In this document: positions 1 to 10,055 of the stretch, one piece after another
Layout of the letters: every line of letters starts with the position of its first letter
Numbering within the stretch: the first letter of the stretch is position 1
Assembly (NCBI GenBank): GCA_964574815.1
Contig: CAZNPL010000038.1
Span: forward strand, 5,353-69,352
Source of the DNA: CAZNPL01 sp964574815
GTDB lineage: Bacteria; Planctomycetota; Phycisphaerae; UBA1845
Length of the DNA: 64,000 nucleotides
Reading direction: 5' to 3'
Notes under the pieces: generated by a model
Told to the model about the DNA's origin: nothing
The model's input: only the letters and a program-made list of their open reading frames with translations
Database searches by the model: none
Made by a program: the position numbers and the translations under genes

Positions 1-1
1 G

Positions 2-463
2 GAGGCCTTGAGGGACTTCGTCACCGTGTCCGGATCGCCCTTGCAGCAGCTTGATGATCAGACGCTGGGCCATCTGCTTGGCTGCGCCCCGGGATTCAAG
101 ACGTTTCGCGATATCGAGCGAAAGTCGCTCTTCCTGGTCGTGGAAGATGACAAGATCGTTTACGACCCACAGGCTGTGAAAAAGGTCCTTGCCAAAAACG
201 GTAGCGCCGGCTTCGAGCGGCTCCAGGCGCTTCAGCCGCAGCTCGAATCGTTGTCGCCCTGGAGCGTCGCTTCGCTGGAGAAACTGATCGCCGGCATTTG
301 CGAGGACGAGGGGCTGAAGCTCGGCGCCGTCGCCCAACCGCTGCGTGTCGCCGTCACCGGCAGTACCGTGAGCCCGCCGATCTACGACACGTTGGCGCTG
401 CTGGGAAAGGAGCGTACGCTCAACCGCGTGGAACGTACGCTGGCACTACGGAGCGATTTCTGA
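2..463 (+). CDS. gltX: Glutamyl-tRNA synthetase, C-terminal part (5' end outside window)
   Basis: The reading frame enters from the left edge and covers the last ~153 residues. The stretch PLRVAVTGSTVSPPIYDTL followed by LLGKERTLNRV is the typical end of the anticodon-binding domain of bacterial GluRS, the enzyme that charges tRNA-Glu (or tRNA-Glu/Gln in bacteria using the amidotransferase route). The catalytic domain with HIGH and KMSKS lies outside the window, so discriminating or non-discriminating type cannot be judged. A 63-bp gap separates it from the downstream kinase gene on the same strand. Confidence 0.88.
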   Translation, partial: EALRDFVTVSGSPLQQLDDQTLGHLLGCAPGFKTFRDIERKSLFLVVEDDKIVYDPQAVKKVLAKNGSAGFERLQALQPQLESLSPWSVASLEKLIAGICEDEGLKLGAVAQPLRVAVTGSTVSPPIYDTLALLGKERTLNRVERTLALRSDF

Positions 464-526
464 CAGACAGGATGCGGCGAGGGCTGCGACGGAAACGAAC
501 ACTCGACGAATAAGGATTTCATCTGC

Positions 527-1432
527 ATGTCACTTTTGGTAACGGGCAGCATCGGCATCGACTCGGTGGTCACCCCGCACGGCGCCGCGAACGACGTCCT
601 GGGCGGGGCCAGCGTTTATTTCTCATTCGCCGCCGCGTACTACACACGCGTGCGCCTGATCGGTGTCGTTGGCGATGATTTCCCCGCCGAGTTCCGCACG
701 CTTCTCGAATCGCGCGAGATCGACCTGGCCGGGCTCGAGACCCGCGCCGGCAGCAAGACTTTTCGCTGGACCGGCCGATACGTTGGCGACATGAGCGAGG
801 CCGAGACCGTCGAGGTCAGTCTCAACGTTCTTTCCGAGCAGGCCCCCGAAGTTCCGGAAGTGTTCGCCGACAGCGAGGTCGTCTTCCTGGCCAACACGCA
901 TCCGGCGCTCCAGCGATCGTTGTTGTCCAAGGTGCCGTCAAGCAAACTGAGCGTTTGCGATACGATGAACCTCTGGATCGCCAACGAGCGCGCGGAGCTG
1001 CTCAAGACTCTAAGCATGGTGGACGGGGTCATCATCAACGACGCCGAAGCGCGACAACTGACAGGCGAGCAGAACCTGATCGACGCCGCCGAGGCCGTGC
1101 TGAAACTGGGCCCGCGCTTCGTGGTCATCAAGAAGGGAGAGCACGGGGCGTTGCTCATGACGGCCGAGGGTCCCACGGCCATCCCGGCTTTTCCCACCAA
1201 GGGCGTCAAGGACCCCACCGGGGCGGGCGACAGCTTCGCCGGAGGCATGCTCGGTTATCTCGCGTCCATCGGGGACTTCTCCACCGCCGTGCTGCGGAGC
1301 GCCCTGGTACGCGGCACGGTCGCCGCCTCGTTTACCATTGAAGCCTTCTCGCTGAATCGCGTGCTCGAAGTCACGCGCAGCGACGTGGACGAACGCGTCA
1401 AGTTCTTTACTGACATGCTGCGGATTGACTGA
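527..1432 (+). CDS. PfkB-family carbohydrate kinase
   Basis: A 301-residue ribokinase/PfkB fold protein. The N-terminus has the glycine-rich substrate loop (VLGGASVYFSFAAA, residues ~24-37). The C-terminal signature DPTGAGDSFAGGMLG (~residues 226-240) carries the catalytic Asp and the anion hole. The family phosphorylates sugars, nucleosides or related alcohols with ATP; the substrate cannot be read from the sequence. The next gene starts two bases after its stop, so it is probably cotranscribed with thpR and recA. Confidence 0.82.
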   Translation: MSLLVTGSIGIDSVVTPHGAANDVLGGASVYFSFAAAYYTRVRLIGVVGDDFPAEFRTLLESREIDLAGLETRAGSKTFRWTGRYVGDMSEAETVEVSLNVLSEQAPEVPEVFADSEVVFLANTHPALQRSLLSKVPSSKLSVCDTMNLWIANERAELLKTLSMVDGVIINDAEARQLTGEQNLIDAAEAVLKLGPRFVVIKKGEHGALLMTAEGPTAIPAFPTKGVKDPTGAGDSFAGGMLGYLASIGDFSTAVLRSALVRGTVAASFTIEAFSLNRVLEVTRSDVDERVKFFTDMLRID

Positions 1433-1434
1433 TC

Positions 1435-2019
1435 GTGCGACTCTTTGTGGCCATCGAACTGGATCATCCCATCAGGCGGGCCCTGCTGCATGTGGCCGAC
1501 TCGCTCAGGGATTTCCGCCGCACGGTGCGCTGGGCTTCCGAGCACCAGATGCACCTGACGCTCAAGTTCCTCGGTGAGGTCCCCGACGACAAGGTCCCAG
1601 ACATCACCGACGCGTGCGCCGGCATCGCCGCCGAATGCGAACCCTTCGAGTTCGTCCTCAACCGCACCGGCTGCTTTCCGCCGGAAGGCCGCGTGCGCAT
1701 TGTCTGGGGCGGCTCTTCCGTCACGCCCGACGAGTTGGCCCACTGCGTCCACAAGTGCGAAGACGTCTTCGAACAGCTCGGCTTCGCGAGAGAAAACCGG
1801 CCCTTTACGCCGCACGTGACCATCGGCCGCGTCAAGCTCGACGATACCCGCGGCCGGCTCAGGCGCGCCGTCAGCGATTTGCGCATCGCGCGCGTCGCCG
1901 ACCACGTGAAGTCCATGACGCTGTTTCAGTCGATTCTCAGCCCCGCCGGCGCGCGGTACGTGGTCGCCGGCACCTTTCCGTTCGAAAAAAGAAAAACGGA
2001 TGCCCCCGGCGCCGAATGA
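1435..2019 (+). CDS. thpR: RNA 2',3'-cyclic phosphodiesterase, 2H family
   Basis: A 194-residue protein starting with GTG. Both catalytic H-x-T/S-x repeats of the 2H phosphoesterase superfamily are present: HLTLKFLGE (~residues 41-49) and HVTIGRVK (~127-134). The N-terminal MRLFVAIELD is typical of ThpR/LigT proteins, which open 2',3'-cyclic phosphate ends of RNA. It sits two bases behind the PfkB gene and 24 bp before recA, an arrangement that ties recA transcription to upstream genes. Length matches the family. Confidence 0.88.
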   Translation: MRLFVAIELDHPIRRALLHVADSLRDFRRTVRWASEHQMHLTLKFLGEVPDDKVPDITDACAGIAAECEPFEFVLNRTGCFPPEGRVRIVWGGSSVTPDELAHCVHKCEDVFEQLGFARENRPFTPHVTIGRVKLDDTRGRLRRAVSDLRIARVADHVKSMTLFQSILSPAGARYVVAGTFPFEKRKTDAPGAE

Positions 2020-2043
2020 CCCGCGCCCACACGGAGGAATCTT

Positions 2044-3180
2044 ATGAAAGCGGCAACCGACGGCAATCGCAAACAGGCCCTGGATCGCGCGCTCCAGCAG
2101 ATCGAGAAGTCCTACGGCAAAGGCGCGGTCATGCACCTGGACGGAAGCGCCACTCAGGTGGACGGCATCAGCACCGGCTCGCTCGCACTCGACCTCGCGC
2201 TCGGCGGCTCGGGGTTTCCGCGAGGCCGGATCGTTGAACTCTACGGTCCCGAGGCCTCCGGCAAGACCACGGTCGCTCTGCACACGGTGGCCGCCGCCCA
2301 GCAGAACGACGGCGTGTGCTCCTTTATCGACGCCGAGCACGCCCTCGACGCCACCTGGGCGAAGCGATGCGGCGTCAAGCTGGAGAACCTTTTGGTCAGT
2401 CAGCCCAACTCCGGCGAGGAAGCCCTCGAAATCGCCGAGATGCTCATCCGCAGCAACGCCGTCGACGTTCTCGTCATTGATTCCGTCGCCGCCCTCATCC
2501 CACGCGCCGAAATCGAAGGCGAAATGGGAGCGCCGCAGGTCGCCGTCCAGGCTCGACTCATGAGCCAGGCTCTCCGCAAGCTCACCGCCGCCATCTCGAA
2601 GACCGGGACGGTCATGATCTTCATCAACCAGATCCGGATGAAGATCGGCGTCATGTTCGGCAACCCCGAAACGACCCCCGGTGGCCGGGCCCTCAAGTTC
2701 TACAGTTCCGTGCGCGTCGATGTCCGGCGCGTATCCACGATCAAGGACGGCGAGACCGCCACCGGCAATCACGTCAAAGCCAAGGTCGTCAAGAACAAGG
2801 TCGCGCCGCCATTCCAGAACGCCGAGTTCGACATCATGTTCGACGGAGGCATCAGCCGGGAGGGGGACCTGATCGACCTGGGGCTCAAGTCGGGCGTCGT
2901 CCAGAAGACCGGCGCGTGGTTCAGCTTCGGCGACGTCCGCCTCGGACAGGGTCGCGAAAACAGCAAGGTCTTCCTTCGCGACAATCCGGATCTGTTCAAC
3001 GAGATCCGCGAGCGAATCCTGGACCGGTACCGCGCCGAGCGGGACGCGGCAGACCAAACGAAGCGACCGAGCCAGGCCGGGCCGGCAAGCGAGAAGGGAG
3101 GGGCCGAACCCGCGTCCGATAACCCCCCCGCCAAGGCGGCAGTCGCGTCCGCTCCGGCTGCAAAACGCAAGAGAGCGTGA
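2044..3180 (+). CDS. recA: Recombinase RecA
   Basis: A 378-residue RecA with the Walker A loop GPEASGKTT (~residues 65-73), the Walker B strand VLVIDSVAALIPRAEIEGE and the L2-region motif FINQIRMKIGVMFGNPETTP. It forms the ATP-dependent filament on single-stranded DNA that drives homologous recombination and LexA cleavage. GGAGG at 2034-2038 is the ribosome binding site. Only 24 bp separate it from thpR, so any SOS operator would have to lie inside or before thpR; I did not see an obvious LexA box. The C-terminal ~50 residues are a Lys/Ala/Pro-rich tail (ending AKRKRA), more basic than the acidic tail of E. coli RecA. Confidence 0.97.
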   Translation: MKAATDGNRKQALDRALQQIEKSYGKGAVMHLDGSATQVDGISTGSLALDLALGGSGFPRGRIVELYGPEASGKTTVALHTVAAAQQNDGVCSFIDAEHALDATWAKRCGVKLENLLVSQPNSGEEALEIAEMLIRSNAVDVLVIDSVAALIPRAEIEGEMGAPQVAVQARLMSQALRKLTAAISKTGTVMIFINQIRMKIGVMFGNPETTPGGRALKFYSSVRVDVRRVSTIKDGETATGNHVKAKVVKNKVAPPFQNAEFDIMFDGGISREGDLIDLGLKSGVVQKTGAWFSFGDVRLGQGRENSKVFLRDNPDLFNEIRERILDRYRAERDAADQTKRPSQAGPASEKGGAEPASDNPPAKAAVASAPAAKRKRA

Positions 3181-3540
3181 CGATTGGGCCTCGTTACAGA
3201 AGGTTGGATAAAAAATCTCAATTCTCTGTTGTCAACTGTCACTTTTGCCGCTTAAGATGACATAAGTCGCGGCACAGCGGAACGGCTCGGCAGGGCGCGA
3301 TCGAGCGGGGGGCTGGAGGGCACGCCGAGCGAGGTCCGAAAACGCAGGTCCGGCTCGCGCGAGTCCAGGCCGTTGACTGCATTCAGCGACCGGATGCCCA
3401 ACGCGAGGCGACTTACGATGGCACGAGGATTGCAGGTGCCGTCCCTCGACGTGCACCAGGAATTCAATTCATTGCATAATAGACAGAAGCCCCGGGAGCG
3501 CGAGCATGGCCGCCCGGGCAACGACCCCGGCAAGTGAGGT
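3181..3540. other. Intergenic region after recA
   Basis: About 360 bp without a convincing gene. It separates recA from the response regulator gene and should hold the promoter of the latter. The piece ggctcggcaggg near 3287 resembles the core of a GC-rich element found at 34184 and 47566, but the match is short. No hairpin with a T-run was found just after recA. Confidence 0.4.
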
Positions 3541-4151
3541 ATGACAACCATGGCTGTTCGGCACCACATCAAGGTACTGGTGATTGATGACGACCCCTCG
3601 GTCTGCAAGACGGTGGGACTCCTGCTCGAGGACCACGGGTATCGACCCAAGACGTTCACCGACGCGCAGAAGGCCGTCGAGCACGCTGCCGACGAATCCT
3701 TCCAGATCGCTCTGATCGACCTTCGCATGCCCACGATGGACGGCGTCGAGGTCGTGGAACGCCTCAAGAGAATTGACGAGCGAATGTGCTGCATCGTGAT
3801 GACGGCCTTCCCGAACCTCGACACCGCGACCGAGACGATGCGGCGTGGAACGTGCGACTACATCACCAAGCCGTTCAAGCAGGAGGAGCTGATCGAGGCC
3901 CTCGAGCGAGCGTGCCAGAAGCTCGGGCTCATCTACACGGACGAGAGCGAGCTCAACCGGCTGATCGGGCAGCGTATTCGCGCGGAGAGGCTGAGGCAGA
4001 ACCTGACGCTGCGGCAGCTCTCGGACCGGACGGACCTCACGACCTCACAGCTTTCGCAGGTTGAGCTCGGCAAGAACGCCGCCTCCGTCTGGGCGCTCGC
4101 CAGAATCAGCAGCTCCCTTGGACTGCGCCTGGCGACGCTGTTGAACGGTCT

Positions 4152-4155
<4 letters not shown>
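3541..4155 (+). CDS. Response regulator: receiver domain plus XRE-type helix-turn-helix
   Basis: Residues ~10-125 form a CheY-like receiver: acidic pocket IDDD (15-18), phosphoacceptor Asp60 in LIDLRMPTMDG, the Thr of MTAF and the Lys of TKPF. Residues ~139-204 form an XRE/Cro-type HTH (IRAERLRQNLTLRQLSDRT...LSQVELGK), an uncommon output domain for a response regulator. No histidine kinase lies nearby, so it is an orphan. The start is uncertain: ATG 3541 follows GTGAGGT directly, while ATG 3550 has better Shine-Dalgarno spacing. The stop overlaps the YjbQ gene by 4 bp (ATGA), implying coupled translation. Confidence 0.85.
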
Positions 4156-4571
<416 letters not shown>

Positions 4572-4756
4572 CCGAACATCGGCTCCTTTCACGACGACGG
4601 GCTCGGCCGCGCGCGTGCGACTGGCGAGTTGGGTACCAACGCGGGCTTGTCCACCAGTGCTTGCTTGATGTCGGCGTCGGTGCTTGTTGCGCCCGCATGC
4701 CCGTGCGGTTCTCTGAATTACTTGAGAACGGCGACAGGCTTACCCGATCCGCGCAT

Positions 4757-4779
4757 AAAAACAGCCGCCGAAGCGGCTG
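4757..4779 (-). terminator. Rho-independent terminator after the 5S rRNA gene
   Basis: Read on the minus strand, the perfect stem cagccgc-ttcg-gcggctg is followed directly by TTTTT. It lies about 10 bases past the 3' end of the 5S rRNA. The UUCG tetraloop makes it a strong intrinsic terminator. Confidence 0.85.
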
Positions 4780-4788
4780 AATAAAAAA

Positions 4789-4893
<105 letters not shown>

Positions 4894-5121
4894 GGTAGAA
4901 GAATAGTCTTCACCCCCGCGTTGTCAAGCCCCTGCTCAACAAAACGGCAGCCGAATCTTCGCCCCAGATGCCATCGTGCCATGGTACCAAGGGTGCCGTG
5001 CTCACGCTTGCGTGGGTATGCTCCGCCACGCACCGCCCGCTTGGCTGCCACCGGTCGGCCCCGGGCAGATCCCCTGGTGCACCGGCCCGCAACGCCGCAG
5101 TCCAGGTTGTCTCCAGTAACA

Positions 5122-6162
5122 TCAGCCGCCCCGCTCCCGCGCAGGAAGCGTGTCCGTCCGGCGAACCAGGCGCATCTCGAATGTCTCGACCGTTTCATCC
5201 TCGGCCAACTGCACCGCGCGCGGGAGATTAAACTCCGGCTTGAAGAACTGATACGCTCCTTCTGCGCTGGCATCCGACGCGGCCAGGTAAATCAGCGCGA
5301 ACGTCTTGCGATCTCCGCTCACAAGTCGATCGACCTCTTCCGGAGGCCCTACGACCGTCACCCGCAACGTATCCGGCGGGTTGGGCTGCCGGAACTGCAC
5401 CGTGTACTCGTTCCAGAGAAGACGGCTGCCCACGAACTTGATGGGAACGGCCTGAATCGTCCCGCGCTTCAGGCGCCGCCGCAATGTCGCCCGGACCTCA
5501 ACCGTCTTGGGCGAAACGGAAACGACCGGTACGTTTCCGCTATCGCTTTCCAGAGCCGGATCCAAAGGCACATCAAGTTTCAGCGGCATCCCTTCGGGCT
5601 GCGTCGCCATGTCGCTCTCGGCATCGACGGCAATCCTCGGATTCGACCCCTCAACCTGCTCCCAATGCGATTGCAGCACCGACACATTCACGGAAGGCGG
5701 GCTGACTCGGGGTTCAACGCTGTAGTCCAGGTTCCCCCCTCGAAAAACAACCGGGACCTCCCGCGTGATCCGGCGGTCCACGTGAATCCGGGTCGTCGGG
5801 GGATCCACGTGCTGAATCGTGCAGCCGGGAAACTCGGCCTCCCGGTCCCGAAGCTCATCCACAACATCGAGGAGGCGAGTCCCCAGCCCGCCGGACGCCA
5901 ACTCCGCATCCTCGATGGTCAGGGTAAGTGGCCGCGAAACCAGATCGGGCAGCTTGTTCACGTCCGCCTGTCGCCCCCGAAACGTGACCAGATACGTACG
6001 GGGCGCATCCTCCGCCTGCGTCACGACGAAGTCGCTGCCGCGCGGGGCGCGAATCGTGATCGACATCGGCAACTCGACCGACTCGGTCAGTAGTTGGTCG
6101 GCCGACACCCAGATCAATAGCGTCAGAACCGCGGTCGCGCCGTACAAGCCGATTTGTTGCAT
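5122..6162 (-). CDS. cdaR: YbbR-domain protein, CdaR-like regulator of diadenylate cyclase
   Basis: A 346-residue protein with one N-terminal membrane helix (~residues 5-24) and a long extracytoplasmic region of repeated beta-rich segments in which V-P-V and I-x-V strand patterns recur, as in YbbR repeats. Its start lies three bases after the cdaA stop, the gene pair seen in Firmicutes where CdaR modulates CdaA. The family assignment rests on this context and topology more than on single residues. Function inferred: membrane-bound modulator of c-di-AMP synthesis. Confidence 0.75.
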   Translation of the reverse strand: MQQIGLYGATAVLTLLIWVSADQLLTESVELPMSITIRAPRGSDFVVTQAEDAPRTYLVTFRGRQADVNKLPDLVSRPLTLTIEDAELASGGLGTRLLDVVDELRDREAEFPGCTIQHVDPPTTRIHVDRRITREVPVVFRGGNLDYSVEPRVSPPSVNVSVLQSHWEQVEGSNPRIAVDAESDMATQPEGMPLKLDVPLDPALESDSGNVPVVSVSPKTVEVRATLRRRLKRGTIQAVPIKFVGSRLLWNEYTVQFRQPNPPDTLRVTVVGPPEEVDRLVSGDRKTFALIYLAASDASAEGAYQFFKPEFNLPRAVQLAEDETVETFEMRLVRRTDTLPARERGG

Positions 6163-6165
6163 CGG

Positions 6166-7131
6166 TCAGGACTCCGTAGACCCCTCCGCCGCAGGGGACC
6201 GCGCGTCGCCGGCAAGCACGCCGGCAGCCGGCTTCTTGGCTCGCGTGGGTGGTTCCTCCTCCACCGGCTCCCCCTCGTCCTCGGCGTCAGCGGCTCCGAG
6301 TCCAAGTGCGTCAACGAGCATGCTGCTCAGTGCATCCGGCGTGAGATGCCGATGGAGCTTGCCGTGTAGCGCCACCGAGATCGTACCGGTCTCTTCGCTC
6401 ACAACGATAACCAGCGCGTCGCACTCGTGGCTCAACCCCAGCGCCGCGCGGTGCCGGCTTCCCAGTGACAGCGCCAGGTCACCCGACTCGGCGATCGGGA
6501 ACTGGCACGCGGCCGCGGCCACCCGATCGTGCTGTACGATCACGCCCATGTCGTGCAGCACGGTCCCGGGCCAGAAGATCGTCTCGAGCAGTTCGCTGGT
6601 TACTTCGGCATCGAGCCGCACCCCCGTCTCGGCAATCGCGTCCAGACCCACACTCCGCTGCACCGCGATCAACGCCCCGATCTTCTTCTGGCTCAGACGG
6701 CTCACCACCGTGACGAGCGGATCCACAATCGGCTCCGGTGTCGTGGACCAGAAACGAAGCCACCGCGCCCCGCCGATCCGGATCAGCCCCCGCCGAATCT
6801 CGGGTTGAAACGCAATCAGCGCCGTCAGCACCACGGCCCCGAAGAAATAGGGGTAGAGAAAGACGATTCGATCGAGGTGCAGCCGCTCGGCCACCACCCG
6901 CACCAGCAGGAAGCTGGTCACCAGGATGATCCCCACCGACTTGAGCAATCGCGCGCCGCGCGTCCCCTGAAGGAACCGCAGGGCCAAGTAGACGACACTG
7001 CCGATCAGGATCAGCTCAACGATGACCCCCCACAACCCCGTGCCGGTCTGCCGCAGACCCCGCACATAATCAAGTAATGCCTGAAAGGCGCCGGACTCTA
7101 ACAGTATTGCGGGCGACTTCAAAGTGATCAC
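6166..7131 (-). CDS. cdaA: Diadenylate cyclase, membrane-bound CdaA type
   Basis: A 321-residue protein with three hydrophobic N-terminal helices (~35-55, 63-82, 93-108) and a DAC domain (~residues 135-260) that makes c-di-AMP from two ATP. The RHR motif is intact (SRHRAALG, Arg226-His227-Arg228), as is VSEETG. The usual DGA motif reads DMG (Asp194-Met195-Gly196 in LHDMGVIV). The C-terminal ~60 residues are an acidic/Pro-rich tail. It forms an operon with the downstream YbbR gene. Whether the DGA change affects activity is not known from sequence alone. Confidence 0.88.
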   Translation of the reverse strand: MITLKSPAILLESGAFQALLDYVRGLRQTGTGLWGVIVELILIGSVVYLALRFLQGTRGARLLKSVGIILVTSFLLVRVVAERLHLDRIVFLYPYFFGAVVLTALIAFQPEIRRGLIRIGGARWLRFWSTTPEPIVDPLVTVVSRLSQKKIGALIAVQRSVGLDAIAETGVRLDAEVTSELLETIFWPGTVLHDMGVIVQHDRVAAAACQFPIAESGDLALSLGSRHRAALGLSHECDALVIVVSEETGTISVALHGKLHRHLTPDALSSMLVDALGLGAADAEDEGEPVEEEPPTRAKKPAAGVLAGDARSPAAEGSTES

Positions 7132-7457
7132 GTCCGCCGAGACGGTGAAACTTCAGCGATCAGAACCCAAACCGCGCCAGCAAGCGCGAACCTCCCCGGA
7201 TGGCCGTAAGTATAGGCCCAACTGCCCCTACTGCCAAGCAACGGCAAGTTCCGCCCGGCGACTCCAGACAGGTCTGAGCGCCTGTTGAACACCCGTCGGT
7301 TTTCCGGTGCCAAAGGTGCCAAGCTTGTACGTGTTTAACGTACCGGGGAGGGTGCCATGAGTAACGCAGAGCTCGCCCGTCGGCGAGAGCCGCGTTGTCC
7401 GTGCCGCAGCCGCACGGAAGAACTGCACGGGCACGGCTGTTGTGACGACCGGTTCGG

Positions 7458-10055
7458 TCAGTAGCGCGTCACCGGGCCTCGACGGTATCCCCCGACAGTC
7501 AGCCCGCTCTCATCGATCACTAAACTCACAGCTCCATCTTCAGCCGTGTTCATACAGGTCCGCCCCCCCAGTGCGTCGACGAAGGCGTGCGATGTCCGGT
7601 CCCCACGCTGGTTGGACGAGCGGACACAAAGCCGCGGGTCCACCGAAGCGATCAAATCAGCCGTGTCTTGACCGACGCGGCCGTGGTTTGGCAGCGCCAG
7701 CACATCCGCGACCAAGTCCTCGCCGGCGACAAGCTCGCGAATCGCGTACGCCTCAATATCCCCGGTCAATAGAACCGAGCGCCCCAGGTAACGCACGCGA
7801 GCTACCGTGGATGTGTCCTGCATGGCGACTCCGTTCGGCAGTTCGTCCGGCGGCCAGAGCACTTCAAAAGATGCCCTGCCCCCGACTGGACCGCTCAGTC
7901 CACCGTCGACCAACTCTACCGGATGGCCCCGCCGCCCAAGCTCGATCATCATCATGCGCGCGGGGCCGTCCGGCGGCGCGACCCTTTCGAAGTGCCGATT
8001 GATGGTCACCGGCCCGCACGACAGCCCTTCGATGATCGACATCAGCCCGCTGAAGTGGTCGACCTTCGGGTGGCTGATGACGATCCGGTCGATACGACGA
8101 ATGCCCCGATGCCGACAGAAAGGCAGAACGACATTCTCGCCCACGTCATACGCGCTGCTCGAACCGCAGTCATAGAGCCACACCCGCCCGTCGGACCACT
8201 CGATCATCGTAGCGTTCCCGCGCCCGACGGCCAGCCACGTGACGCGAACACCGCGACTTTGGCCGCCATAGCGCGCCGCGGCGAGCGGCATCACGACGAC
8301 GGCCAACGCGACCAGCCCTCCCGAAAACCACCGCCAGCCTGACGCCGCCGTGAGCACCCGGCCTACGTTCCAGCCGCGCCATCCGCCGACGGACATGGCA
8401 CGCCCGCCGATCAATAGCAACAGCAAGATTGCAATGCACCCGGCGCGCGTCATCCCGCCGCCCCACCCTTGCGCCGCCGGACTGACGGCCTCCAACACAC
8501 CCACCGCCCGCAGCAGCACATCGACCGACGCGGCCGTCGCCGCCTTCAGCCAGACCGCGATCGAGGGGAGCACGATCCCGACGAGCGTCGTGATTACGCC
8601 GAGGACCAATGTCGCCGCAAAGAAGGGAAACAGCAGCACCGAGTTCAGCCAGCCCAGCGGAGCAACCCGTCCGAAGTGAAACCACGCAATCGGCGCGGTC
8701 GCGATCCACGCCGCCACGCTGACCGCACCGACCGAGCGCACACTGTGGTAAAGCCGTCGAAAAACCAGCCCCGCCACGCCGCGATCACGCGGCTCGACCC
8801 GAATCAAATCGTCTTCCGGATGCTGCCCCTCGATAAACCGCCTCCATAATCGCAACAGCGGCTCATGAAGGCAGATGATCGAAACCACGCCCGCAAACGA
8901 CATCTGAAAGCCGGGACTGAACAGCATCGCCGGCCGAATGCAGAGCAGCACGATCAGCGCCAGCGCCGTCGAATTCAGCCCGTGCGCCGACCGCCGCAGC
9001 ATCAGGCCTACACAGTAAAGCACGCCGATGATCGCCGCCCGAAACACCGAAGGACGCGGATCCACCAGGCCGGCAAACGCCACGATGACCGCGATTACCA
9101 CAAGCGCACTTTCACGGCGTGTCCGCCCAGTAGACCGCATCAGCGCCCAGGCCAGCCACGCCACCACGCCCACGTGCACTCCGCTGACGGCCAGAAAATG
9201 CGCCGCGCCGGTCCGAATGAACCGCTTCTCGGTCTCGGCGTCCACGGCATCACGGCGGCCGAGCACGACGGTCTCGATGAGACCCCGCTGCTCGTCAGCA
9301 AAAACCAGTTCGTCCTCGAGAAGAGCCCGGCGGGCCAATTGGCGAAACCGGCCCACGGCCGCCCGCACCGGATCCGCGGCCTTCGTCCGAACAACCACGA
9401 GATCCGCCCCGCGGCAGCGCATTCCCACCCGCACGCCCTGCCGTCGCTGCCAGCGGGCGTAATCAAACTGGCCGGGATTCGACGGTCCCCAGGGCCGGTA
9501 CGCCGTCCCGTAGGCGGCCACCTCGTCCCCCGCCTCGACGTCAACGACCTCCCCATCCACCGCCACGGCCACAAGCCCGCTCACCGGAATCGGCCCGCCC
9601 CGCCCCTCGATCGACGACGCCTTGAGGAGTAACCGGGTCCGCCGGTAGCGGTATGTCCAACGGCCAAAGAAGTGCGTGCGAGGCTCATGACGCCGTGGAG
9701 AGGACAACACCGTCCCGCTGATCCGAACCAGCGCAGGCTCATCGGTAACGAAGTGCACGACATGATCGGGCGCAACGCGGCGATAGAAACCGTCGTGCCG
9801 GATCCCGCCGACGCACGCTGCCGTCACAAGAGCAATCACCCCCGGATGCCCGCGGCGCAAGCCCGGCAGGAACAGCCCCACCAGTGCTACCAGCAGCAGG
9901 CAGGCATAAACGATCATCGGAGGCGCCATGGCGTTGTCCACCGCGACACCGAGGGTCATCCCAACGGCCGCCGGAAGCAGCGGCGCCGAACGCCGCGGTC
10001 TCCCGTCGGAACGATCCGGATCCAACCGCGCTATGGCGTCTGCACGCATCATCAT
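7458..10055 (-). CDS. comEC: ComEC/Rec2-type DNA uptake channel with metallo-beta-lactamase domain
   Basis: About 865 residues when started at the ATG cluster at 10055; the frame stays open to a TTG at 10130. Order: N-terminal membrane helices, a DUF4131-like soluble segment with GTVLSSPRR, the competence domain with HFLAVSGVHVGVVAWLAWA and further helices, then a C-terminal metallo-beta-lactamase-like domain. In that domain the usual VGQGDA reads VGRGNA and the HxDxDH motif reads SHPKVDHFSG, keeping the outer His and the Asp-His pair. ComEC carries transforming DNA across the inner membrane. No other competence genes are in the window. Confidence 0.88.
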   Translation of the reverse strand: MMMRADAIARLDPDRSDGRPRRSAPLLPAAVGMTLGVAVDNAMAPPMIVYACLLLVALVGLFLPGLRRGHPGVIALVTAACVGGIRHDGFYRRVAPDHVVHFVTDEPALVRISGTVLSSPRRHEPRTHFFGRWTYRYRRTRLLLKASSIEGRGGPIPVSGLVAVAVDGEVVDVEAGDEVAAYGTAYRPWGPSNPGQFDYARWQRRQGVRVGMRCRGADLVVVRTKAADPVRAAVGRFRQLARRALLEDELVFADEQRGLIETVVLGRRDAVDAETEKRFIRTGAAHFLAVSGVHVGVVAWLAWALMRSTGRTRRESALVVIAVIVAFAGLVDPRPSVFRAAIIGVLYCVGLMLRRSAHGLNSTALALIVLLCIRPAMLFSPGFQMSFAGVVSIICLHEPLLRLWRRFIEGQHPEDDLIRVEPRDRGVAGLVFRRLYHSVRSVGAVSVAAWIATAPIAWFHFGRVAPLGWLNSVLLFPFFAATLVLGVITTLVGIVLPSIAVWLKAATAASVDVLLRAVGVLEAVSPAAQGWGGGMTRAGCIAILLLLLIGGRAMSVGGWRGWNVGRVLTAASGWRWFSGGLVALAVVVMPLAAARYGGQSRGVRVTWLAVGRGNATMIEWSDGRVWLYDCGSSSAYDVGENVVLPFCRHRGIRRIDRIVISHPKVDHFSGLMSIIEGLSCGPVTINRHFERVAPPDGPARMMMIELGRRGHPVELVDGGLSGPVGGRASFEVLWPPDELPNGVAMQDTSTVARVRYLGRSVLLTGDIEAYAIRELVAGEDLVADVLALPNHGRVGQDTADLIASVDPRLCVRSSNQRGDRTSHAFVDALGGRTCMNTAEDGAVSLVIDESGLTVGGYRRGPVTRY

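Noticed and set aside
1433..2043. SOS (LexA) operator for recA
   Set aside because: No clear LexA-type box was seen in the short gap or in thpR; control may come from further upstream.
1255..3057. 600-codon open frame on the minus strand across recA and thpR
   Set aside because: It lies fully antisense to recA and thpR, which have clear family motifs; long antisense frames are common in GC-rich DNA and this one has no recognisable domain.
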